From assembly GCA_001579985.1 (NCBI GenBank), contig LRSR01013066.1, positions 1 to 32,867 of the forward strand: a stretch of DNA of 32,867 nt. Reading direction: 5' to 3'. Shown here in pieces: positions 1-8,739 of this stretch. Every line of letters starts with the position of its first letter. Position 1 is the stretch's first letter. The translations under genes and the position numbers were made by a program. A model generated the notes under the pieces. That model searched no databases and was not told the origin of the DNA. It saw only the letters and a program-made list of their open reading frames with translations. The DNA comes from Hypsibius dujardini. Taxonomy: Eukaryota; Tardigrada; Eutardigrada; Parachela; Hypsibiidae.

Positions 1-367
1 GCTTTACGCGTGGGCTATTATCCTTGGTCCTGGTACGGTCAACATTTACGTAAAATGTCACCGTGCGATAAAGCGTGCATTTTACATTGTCACGATATCG
101 GCTGTACCAGCGTGTTAATCGCCATCCGTTCCATGGCTAAACCGAATGAAAGGCAAGTAATTATTAACTGAAATGCTGATACAACAAAAACTGTTGATTA
201 CAATTTTGCAATCATTTGCAAATATCCGGCAGTTCAATTGGAATGTTTTAAATAAAAGCAGCATGTCGTTGGCAATAAAATTCATTCCAACAGCCAACCA
301 TCCTTTCTGTGATAAAAAAGCTCTTTAGTCTTTCCCATTAATTCAGACCTTATTTCGCTGGTCGAAA
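1..367. other. 5' flank of the repeat-protein gene
   Basis: No gene is seen here. The only structure I can support is a core-promoter-like arrangement in the last 60 bases, listed separately. A short open frame on the minus strand (115-297) has no recognisable content. Confidence 0.5.
312..348 (+). promoter_or_regulatory. Putative TATA-like box and initiator
   Basis: An ATAAAAA stretch at 312-318 lies 27-33 nt before the A at 345 in TTCAGACC, which resembles an arthropod-type TCA initiator. This spacing is the usual TATA-to-start geometry. It would give a 5' leader of about 23 nt before the ATG at 368. Inferred from position only. Confidence 0.35.
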
Positions 368-1588
368 ATGTGGTCTTTTCAGCAAATCTTGTTTGTGGTA
401 GCCTGCGGGACGCTGTGCGTCTCAGCACCGGCTGTTCAATCATCCGCCAACGGTTATGCCTCTAGACTGAAGAACCACACAGCCAACTTCACATCCGGCC
501 CAACCTCTGACTCAACCGAGCGTCCTTCGGGTCATTCCTCAAACAGTAGTTCTAACTCGACCTCTGGACATCTGGAATCAACTGCACGCCCATCGAGTCC
601 CTCGTCCAAAAGTAGTTCCAACTCGACCTCTGGACACCTGGCATCAACTGAACGCCCATCAAGTCCCTCGTACAACAGCAGTTCCAACTCGACTTCTGGA
701 CACCTGGGATCAACGGAACGCCCATCGAGCCCCTCGTACAACAGCAGTTCCAACTCGACCTCTGGACACCTGGGATCAACTGAACGCCCATCAAGTCCCT
801 CGTACAACAGCAGTTCCAACTCGACCTCTGGACATCTTGGTTCCACCGAACGCCCATCGAGTTCCTCGTACAACAGCAGTTCCAACTCGACCTCTGGACA
901 CCTGGCATCAACTGAACGCCCATCGAGCCCCTCGTATAATAGCAGTTCCAACTCGACCTCTGAACATCTTGGTTCCACCGAACGCCCATCGAGCCCCTCG
1001 TATAATAGCAGTTCCAACTCGACCTCTGAACATCTTGGTTCCACCAAACGCCCATCGAGCCCCTCGTACAACAGCAGCTCTAACTCGACCTCTGGACACC
1101 TGGCATCAACTGAACGCCCATCAAGTCCCTCGTACAACAGCAGTTCCAACTCGACCTCTGAACATTTCGGTTCCACCGAACGCCCATCGAGTCCCTCGTC
1201 CAACAGTAGTTCCAACTCGACCTCAGAACACCTAGGATCAACCGAACGCCCATCGAGTCCGTCGTCCAACAGCAGTTCCAACTCGACCTCTGAACACTTG
1301 GGATCAACTGAACGCCCCTTGGAGTATTTGACCACCCCATCGACTAACGAAAGCACTGAATCGACCTCTCGTCCTGGCACTCATCCTAATGCGCCGTTTA
1401 AGCCGACCACCGAACCTTCCCCTCGCCCCAGCACTTTTGCCCCGTCCTCTCCGTCAACCAGAGTTCCTGTTCACTACACGACCGACGGCGAATCTTACAT
1501 CGTTGGGCAAAACGGCGCCCCGATCTATTTGAATTTCAACGGGGACAAAAACGATATTACCATCAACATTGGTAAAAACAACAAGTAG
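368..1588 (+). CDS. Secreted Ser/Thr/Asn-rich mucin-like protein with 12 tandem 22-residue repeats
   Basis: A single-exon frame of 406 aa. Residues 1 to about 20 form a signal peptide: a hydrophobic core (ILFVVACGTL) ending at VSAPA. Residues 49-312 are twelve 22-residue units starting STERPSSPS and ending NSTSGHL or NSTSEHL with one linking residue. Most units carry two N-glycosylation sequons (NSS and NST) and many Ser/Thr that could be O-glycosylated. A Pro/Thr/Ser-rich linker follows to about residue 365. The tail is non-repetitive (YIVGQNGAPIYLNF, then DITINIG) and may be a small folded or self-assembling segment. The product is probably extracellular: mucus, cuticle, eggshell or a secreted matrix. 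I do not recognise a named family. Units differ by single substitutions (GHL/EHL, YNS/SNS, one STKRP), as expected of an expanding coding minisatellite. A TATA-like box precedes it and AATAAA follows at 1698. Confidence 0.8.
   Translation: MWSFQQILFVVACGTLCVSAPAVQSSANGYASRLKNHTANFTSGPTSDSTERPSGHSSNSSSNSTSGHLESTARPSSPSSKSSSNSTSGHLASTERPSSPSYNSSSNSTSGHLGSTERPSSPSYNSSSNSTSGHLGSTERPSSPSYNSSSNSTSGHLGSTERPSSSSYNSSSNSTSGHLASTERPSSPSYNSSSNSTSEHLGSTERPSSPSYNSSSNSTSEHLGSTKRPSSPSYNSSSNSTSGHLASTERPSSPSYNSSSNSTSEHFGSTERPSSPSSNSSSNSTSEHLGSTERPSSPSSNSSSNSTSEHLGSTERPLEYLTTPSTNESTESTSRPGTHPNAPFKPTTEPSPRPSTFAPSSPSTRVPVHYTTDGESYIVGQNGAPIYLNFNGDKNDITINIGKNNK
512..1303 (+). repeat. Coding minisatellite, 12 x 66 bp
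   Basis: Twelve direct repeats of 66 bp in register with the reading frame, each coding one 22-residue unit. The first two units are the most diverged. Units with GGATCA versus GGTTCC at the junction alternate in a way that suggests block duplications. Confidence 0.93.
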
Positions 1589-2249
1589 TTCGAGCCTCTT
1601 TTGTGTTCGTTTGAGCATTGCCACCCCAATCTGTGCGCTTCATTCGTCAGTGATTTGCTCGTTCTCGTAATTGATTTTAAGAAATCGCATTCGCCATAAT
1701 AAAAATACATTCCATTTAGTTCGATCGCCACTCCGAAAAAATATAATTTTCTCCGTCCGTCCTTCGGCTGTTTATTCACGGTGCAGACACTATCCAGTAC
1801 ATACAGTTTAGACGGTTAGCGATTGCGAATGATTCTTGTTATAATTACTGGTCCACCATTGCTTGGCTGTCGAACTGACTAACCGTTCACCCAACACTGC
1901 GTTGAATATAGCTTTGTTACTGCAATACTGTAGCACTGGGGTACAAAATACAGACAGGACCGAAAAACTGCAACGGAAAGTTTAGGCAGTATGTTATCTA
2001 ATTGCCTCGCAAAAAAATAGCCGTTTTGTGACTTGGTTTAGTATTTTGTCTTTGAATTGCACACAGTAAATTCTTGCTTTTTTGGCTTACGGTTAAAACT
2101 GTACACCGCATGCAAGCATCACTCACGCGCTCAAATCACGAGCGGCGGCTGTCATCACATTCGATAACATCAATTCAGATCGAAACATCTTATTAAAAGA
2201 AGTGGGCATGCGAAAATCTGCGGAGAACAGCAACGGAATGACCAGCTCT
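1589..2249. other. Spacer between repeat-protein gene and transporter pseudogene
   Basis: Holds the 3' end of the upstream gene, with AATAAA at 1698-1703 about 110 nt after the stop. No coding segment is seen from about 1750 to 2249. Confidence 0.5.
1698..1703 (+). terminator. Polyadenylation signal AATAAA
   Basis: Canonical hexamer 110 nt downstream of the stop codon of the repeat-protein gene, in the right orientation. Confidence 0.55.
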
Positions 2250-4360
2250 GGAAAGCGTCAAGGGTTGACGGGAACCCTTTTTTGCCGTTCTAATTGCCAC
2301 TTTCGGCACCTGGTTCCCCATCGGATGCATCATCGTTGCCATGAACGGCCCACAGACCGTCATGGTCAACTGGGTCCGAGAGGTTAACTGTACTCGGCTG
2401 GGTGGCATTTTCTGTTGGTCCGATTTCAACATCACTTGTTCTGACCAATTGAACTTTAACGAAACGAGCCCATTCCTGGTGATGTGGTGCAAAGCTTATT
2501 CGGAGGATGAAGAAGCTAATATCATACTTGAAAACCCTGAGCTCAATACCTTTTAGGCCATTTCTTCATCCTTCCTCAATGTTGGCGGCTTCGTCTCATC
2601 CCTCTTCTGTAAAGCGTTAGCGAACTGCTTCGGTCTGAAAGGCGCGCTGTACCTTTTGTCGGGAATCTATTGCTGTGGTGTCCTGACCGTTGTCTAGTCT
2701 CAGTAACGGGCTTCCCTGAGATGCTCGTCTTCGGACGAACAACCAACCATTGGCCTTTCGCTTGGCCTGATTTGTATTATCACTCCGCTATATACGGCGG
2801 ACCTGACGCCGGCATCGCTTCGTGGCGCACTTGGCACGGTCCCCATCATTATTTACGCATTGGGCTTCATCGCGGCGACCTCGCTCGGGTTGCCCATGAT
2901 CCTAGGCACAGAAAAAGTTGGGCAACGGAGAAAAATAAATCAACTGAACTTTCCTTAAAAATAACTTTTTATATTAAAGGAGTGACTATTTTACCCCCCA
3001 CCCCGCCCCACGTTCCTTTTGGGGCTCGACAGAACCCCGGCTATTTTACCACTTCCAAGGGCCCAATATCTGGCTATCTGGCTATCTGGCCTGGCTATCA
3101 TACCCCTCCATTTATACATCACCAGGGGCCTAGATAGCGCCCCTGCTGTTTTACCCCTCCCCTGCTGTCCGTTTGTCCACCCGTTGTTCGTCTGTTCGTT
3201 CGTTATCCGACTGTCAGTCCGTCTGTTGTTCGTCCGCTGTCCGTTTTTTGTCCGTCCGTTGTCAGTTTGTTCGTTTTCCGAACAACGGGCGGACGAACGG
3301 ACAGCGTGGGAGAGGTAAAATAGCAGGGGCGCTATCTGGTATACAGAGAGACCAAATAGCCAATTGGCCTCCAGGGAGGATAAATTGGCCGGGGTGCTAT
3401 TGGGCCCTACACACTAAAAGAGAGAGGGTAAAATAGCTGTAGCCTTATATTAATTCATTTCAAATTTTTATGTTTTGATTACATTTTTAGAAAAACTGAG
3501 TCAAAAAGTGGTAAAAATGAAGTTAATGGAATAATCGTTTATAGGCCTGTTTGTCACACGTAAGAAACTAAACTAATTCTATTCTACAGGCTGGCCAATT
3601 TTGATCGGATTGAGCATGGCTCCTATCGCACTCCTCTGCGTCCTGCTGCCATTCTGTCCAGACAGTCCGCGGAGTTTGTTGGTCAAAAAGCAGAAGAAGG
3701 CCGCCGCCGAGAAGGCCCTTCGATGGCTCCGAAAAACTAGCAACGTCCACGATGAACCAACAGCTTGAGAGACAATTTCGATGCGGAAAGCGGTCGCCCC
3801 CGCGTCAGCCTATGCAGCGTCTTTAACGACCCCATTTTACGATCCGGCCTGACGATCTGTGCGGTGGTTATGCTGGCCCAACAGTTGTCTAGGTACAGCG
3901 CGCTCTTTTTTCATTCCAGAGCCATCTTCAACGGAATCGAGTTATCGCGGCTGCTCTCCAATCTGGCGACCCTGAGCTTATGGGCCACCTACATAACATT
4001 CTCACTTATATCCATTGTTTTTAGTGGAGAAGGTCGGTCGGCGAGCCTAGCTTCTTTTAAGTCATATTCTCATGATCATGAGTGCTTTAGTTTCCTTCAT
4101 GGCAATAATCGCAGTAAGGTGTGACGTGGACGAGATACGGCAGTGCGGCATGCGTGGTGCTTTACGTAGTGGTCTACGTGTCGGGTTCGGCGTCCGTGCC
4201 GTATATCCTCCTGACAGAGCTGGTCGGTCCGGAGTTCCGGGCTGCTGCTACGACGCTGGTCGGCTGCACGAGCTGATTCGGAGCCCTTGTGGTGACGCTG
4301 ATGGTCCCCCTTCTCGTGACGTTGCTGTATGAGTACACGTTTATCGCGTTTATTGTTCGT
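2250..4360 (+). pseudogene. Decayed tandem copy of the Tret1-like sugar transporter
   Basis: Aligns by eye to the intact gene at 5434-7992 over most of its length, in the same orientation. The start codon is lost (GGA at 2250-2252). About 2 nt are missing near 2281. TGG has become TAG at 2554-2556. Further frameshifts lie near 2692, 2747, 3767 and 4090-4130, with additional in-frame stops near 4048 and 4272. The last part, with the PETKG-type tail, is unrecognisable. Recognisable pieces include GTWFP, AMNGPQT, NPELNTF, PDSPRSLL, ALRWLRKTSNV, SGRPRVSL and GSASVPYIL. The intron before the GWPI segment is kept (about 2917-3589, donor decayed to GTTGGG, acceptor TTCTACAG). This marks a DNA-level duplicate rather than a retrocopy. 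The first intron of the intact gene is absent. No product is expected. Confidence 0.9.
2978..3444. mobile_element. Foldback/MITE-like element in the pseudogene intron
   Basis: A 467-bp C-rich then G-rich segment built of nested inverted repeats. The clearest arms are 3131-3190 and 3279-3338, about 60 nt each with few mismatches, around an 88-nt loop of GTTCGT/GTCCGT-like repeats. Outer copies of CTATTTTACCC (2986-2996) and GGGTAAAATAG (3426-3436), and GGGCCCAATA with its complement, extend the pairing. A 9-bp direct repeat, TTATATTAA, flanks it at 2969-2977 and 3445-3453 and could be a target-site duplication. It is AT-rich, so chance is possible. No coding capacity, so non-autonomous. A 9-bp duplication with long inverted ends would suit a Mutator-like family, but the superfamily is not established. 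Confidence 0.65.
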
Positions 4361-5433
4361 GGAGCATACCCATATCGGTAGAATATTTGGAGTTCGTTGT
4401 TCAACGAAACATTCTACCTTTTGACCAATCAATTGACCATCGGTTCTCTTCGCGTTGTTTTTGGTTATGGTAATTGGTTATATGTTTCGTTTAAACCAGG
4501 GCTGTGATATCAAACATTACTAGTCATTTTACCTGCAATACTTTCCGGTACGAGGGGTGGTTTTAGAATAGTGTACTACTGTTACTATTATTACAATTTA
4601 TACGTGACAAGTCAAAAACTGGTATCAACAAAAAATTTTCCGAGACCAAAGGGCGGAGCTATGTTTAATTTCTTACGAAGACTCATTTATTGCGAGTGTT
4701 ATTTTCGAGAATGATCCCTAGGGACACCCCGCCCCGACCAGTAAAAAATTATTAGTGCTCATATGCTCAATCGATTCGAATTGAATTCTAAATTTTAAAT
4801 GAGAAGCCGCGTCAAGCAGGTTTATTTCCATTTATATGCAGATTTCACCTATAGGGGAATACTATTCATTGGCTTTTGAGCGGGAAAAACGGATAAATAG
4901 GATTACAAGCCGGACTCTCCTTAACGTTTGACTGGTGGGGATCGTTTGACCGGTACTATACAAACCGCGAAAAGGCGCCGTAGTAGTTGCCGCAAAATCA
5001 AACCTCGACAAACTCGAGAAAATAATCATTAGGCGTATCTTATCATCAGGGAACGTACCCATCCCCAGCAGTATAATATCAGCGCTTCACCTTGAATTCC
5101 ACGGGTTCTCTAAAGCTATCGATTTACCGCGCGACACGAGACACACGGTCGTCATAGAGCGAGAGAGAGAGAGAGAACATATCAAATCTTCCAAGACGAC
5201 CTCCGCGCTTTTATTGTCCTTTTCATATTACGTAACAGGCATCTTGTCGACGCCCCAAAGATCATTTCTCTGCAACGGAAAGCAAAGAATCTCACACTGC
5301 TTTTGCCTGTATTCTGATTATTCAACCTTACTTTGAGTTTACTGATTTTATTTCTACAAAATTCTGATTTTCTTTCTATTTCTATTATATTTTTATTTAA
5401 GCAAAAGAATTTCCACAAGTTTGCGCATACGCC
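4361..5433. other. Spacer upstream of the transporter gene
   Basis: No gene recognised. There is a (GA)n tract at about 5159-5178. Just before the transporter ATG, a pyrimidine-rich run ending TTTATTTAAG (about 5380-5401) looks like a 3' splice site, so an untranslated first exon may lie further up in this spacer. Confidence 0.4.
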
Positions 5434-7992
5434 ATGGCGCGACAGGGTTTGACGGCCACACTTTTGTTCGCGGTTCTCGTGGCCACCTTCGGCACCTGGT
5501 TCCCCATGGGCTACATCATCGTCGCGATGAACGGTCCGCAGACCGCCGTCGTCAACTGGATTCGGTCCGTCCACTGTGCGCGATTGGGAGGAATCTTCTG
5601 CCCCGAGGAGTCCAGCTTGGGCGGCTGCTCCGACAACTACACCGAACAAGTCCCGAGCCTCGATCTCTGGTGCAAAAACAGTAGTATCGCTTCAATATTG
5701 TTTTAAAAACAAATTCGATATAAAATTATCTCAACTCAATGTACAGTAATACTACATTAATGTTTTACCTACATTAAAGTAACAACACATCTTATACTGC
5801 TGCGTGATTCAAAGAAATGCCATAAGTTTGGCATTGAACGTAAATACTGAGAAAAAAATTATAAATACAATAAATGTGTACCTGTTTATGTTCCATTTTG
5901 TTGTCCTTGTAAAAGATGTTTGTGAAAATGTACTTTATTAAAACTAGGTGTAAACATTACTCAGAGGAGGAGGAAACTAACATTCTCGGCGACAATCCCG
6001 AGCTCAACACTTTTTGGGCCATTTCTTCGTCCTTTCTCAACGTCGGCGGTCTCATCTCATCATTCGCCTGCACAGCAATTGCAAACAAGTTCGGTTTGAA
6101 GGGCGCATTTTATATCCTAGCTGCACTCTACATCACGGGGACCCTAACCGTCTGCCTGGCACCGCTGGCTGGCCTCTTCGAGATGCTAGTCGTCGGGCGA
6201 ACAATTATCGGGCTGTCGCTCGGTTCGATGTGTATCATCGCTCCGCTTTACACCGCCGAACTGACTCCCCCGTCGGTTCGTGGAGCTCTCGGTACTTTGC
6301 CGATTGTGACTTATGTTTTGGGATTTATTGTTGCAACCTCAGCCGGTTTCCCCATGGCTCTCGGAACGGAAACCGGTAAGAACGGGCACTGCTTGGAATG
6401 GAAAATTTATTAAAAATGATTTCCAACGGAAACGTAAACATTTTGCAGGGGAGTAGGGTCTTCATCCTTATTCGTATCATGAATACCGAAGGTGAATTCC
6501 CGGCCGTTAGGAACTGCCACAAAATGTTTGAGACAACGGTTGCATAGTTTTACAGAGCAAGAAAAAAACCGTCGACGTAAAAAGGAGAATGTAACAACTA
6601 AGGAAGAAGCAGCACCTTAAATAGGCTTGTCGGTCCGCTTAAAACTGTTTGTAGCCACATCGCAGACTTGACAATGAGGCCAAGAAACGCTAAAACCCAA
6701 GGGCGTTTAATGATGAAACAAATGAGACAAGTCGCAAAAGTTATAATCGGATTTAGGGGCTTAATCTTTTTCGTATCAAATAATAGGCAACTAAATAAAT
6801 ATAATATTGATAAATACTTCAAGAATTCACCTCCTAGTTTAGGAGCTCACTAGAAATTCCATCTTTTTACCGTCGCTTTATTGTCCCATTTATCACCCTT
6901 ATCTCACAATAGTATTTTCCAAATATTTTTCTCGCAAACTAAACGTATATTTATGAGTAACAGACATTTTTTTATTTCGGAATTTTTAATTCGTTTTAGA
7001 AACGAACAATGTGAACAACCAATACTGAACAACGAATTCTTTTCCCGATTCAATTGGCTTACTAATTTTACTTTTCTCATGCTTACATAACAGGTTGGCC
7101 CATCTTGGTCGGACTGGGCCTGATTCCCATCGTTCTCCTCTGTGTCCTGCTGCCGTTCTGTCCGGACAGTCCGCGGCGTTTGTTGATAAAAAAGCAGAAC
7201 AAGGCCGCCGCCGAGAAAGCCCTTCGATGGCTCCGAAAAACTAGCAACGTCCACGACGAACTGGCCGCCATGCAGGAAGACTTCGCCGCGGAAAGCGGTC
7301 GCCCCCGCGTCAGCCTCCGCAGCGTCTTTAACGACCCCATTTTACGGTCCGGCCTGACGATGGTGGCGGTGGCAATGCTGGCGCAACAGTTCTCCGGATA
7401 CAGCGCCCTCTCCTTCTACTCCACGTCCATCTTCAGCAGCATTGGCATGTCACGCATGGACGCCAATGTCACCACTTTGGGCCTCTGGGTGACTTACCTC
7501 ATCTTCTCCCTGATTTCAATGGTACTAGTGGAAAAATCAGGCCGCCGAACTTTACTCCTCTGGAGTCACGTTCTAATGATGGCGACCATGACAGCCCTGG
7601 TCATCTTCATGATTCTCTCGAAACAGGGCGTTACTTGGACGAAGTACGGCAGTGCGGCTTGCGTAGTCATGTACATTGCCGTCTTCGCTGCCGGTTCGGC
7701 GTCCGTGCCGTGGATCTTGCCGTCGGAACTGGTGACGGCGGAGTTCCGGGCCTCCGCCATGCAATTGGCGGGTTTAATGAGCTGGTCCGGGGCTTTGATA
7801 GTGACGTTCATCTTTCCGGTCCTCGTGACGTCGTTGCATGAATACGTGTTCCTTGTCTTTATCGGTTGCGGGGTAGTGGGAACCGGGTATATCTTTATGA
7901 AACTGCCGGAGACCAAGGGCAAGACGATTGAGGAGATTCAGGCGGTCATGCGGGGGAATCGCGGGGGAAGACGACCCGTTGTTCGGGGCTGA
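5434..7992 (+). CDS. Facilitated trehalose/sugar transporter, Tret1-like (MFS, SLC2-type)
   Basis: Exons 5434-5669, 5948-6375 and 7094-7992 join in phase to 520 aa, the usual size for this family. Family hallmarks: GRT at about 162-164 after transmembrane segment 4; YTAELTPPSVRGALG at about 180-194; PDSPRRLL at about 245 and ALRWLR starting the central cytoplasmic loop; QQFSGYSALSFYS in segment 7 (the QQxxGxNAxxxY region); GRR at 371-373; PETKGKT at 493-499 just after the last membrane segment. About twelve hydrophobic segments are visible. The first external loop holds four Cys (48, 56, 65, 80). The expected role is facilitated uptake or release of trehalose or another sugar across the plasma membrane; substrate cannot be read from sequence. 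Intron 1 (5670-5947, donor GTGCAA) is supported by the intronless pseudogene, which reads WCK straight through. Intron 2 (6376-7093) has GTAAGA and AACAG. AATAAA occurs at 8343 and 8380. Confidence 0.9.
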
Positions 7993-8739
7993 TTTGTGGA
8001 CACACGTACGACACGCCTTCATACGAAATGGGAGATACCGATATATGGCTTCATCTTATTCAGATTGTTCTTTTGTCAATACAGATTTATCAAGTATGGA
8101 TTGTACTTTTATTGTTATCGTCACAGAGGTGGAATTCGGTGCAACTTTAATCTCATACGGATGATCACTGAGACCACTGGTCCGGCCGGCATTCAGCACT
8201 GTCTCATCGGGCATGCTTTTTCTTTTTTTTCGAAGCTAGACAATTTACTGTCTGCAAAGGTTTATGTGTTATTGCCAATATATGCGCCTTCAAACAGTAC
8301 TGAGCGAATGGACATAAAAAATTAAACTACAAATTAAAGTACAATAAATTTAACTTCAGCACTCGTAGACGTACTCGGCAATAAATCTAACAGACGAGCC
8401 CGTTTTTCCTGTCGTCATGCTTTCTGGCCACGCAGCTGCATAGATGTACCGTCGTTATTGATCGCTCTCCTCGTCCCTTCCAGGTATGGATGGTAGAGGA
8501 TAGATCGTCTGTGGCTTGAACGGAGAGGCAAGACACAGGCTTTCTGCACCGCGCGATAAAAGCCCTTGTGGGATCCTGTTCCCTACACGTGAAGAACACG
8601 CACCGACACCTAAAGTGCGAGTGCAGATGTTCTAACCGTTTTATTTCTGTATTTTACCGTGTGAACCTCTCGGGTTAATGCTATTTAATTAAAATATATA
8701 AACTCTTTCGTGCAGAGGAACTGAAATATTTTCTGGGAA
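7993..8739. other. Spacer between transporter and EFCAB7
   Basis: Carries two AATAAA signals for the transporter (8343-8348 and 8380-8385). A CGTGCAG acceptor ends at 8715, just upstream of the EFCAB7 start. An in-frame TGA at 8722-8724 lies between that acceptor and the ATG at 8740, so any upstream exon is untranslated. No other gene is seen. Confidence 0.55.
8343..8348 (+). terminator. Polyadenylation signal AATAAA
   Basis: First canonical hexamer after the transporter stop at 7992; a second copy lies at 8380-8385. Confidence 0.5.

Noticed and set aside
532-1380. 282-codon antisense open frame across the repeat protein gene
   Set aside because: It is produced by the 66-bp periodicity of the sense gene; it has no start context or independent features. 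Other frames at 552-1055, 837-1235 and 1080-1340 have the same cause.
5916-5947. Separate start codon at 5916 for transporter exon 2
   Set aside because: It lies in intron 1. The exon joins upstream at 5948, and the pseudogene confirms the continuous protein.
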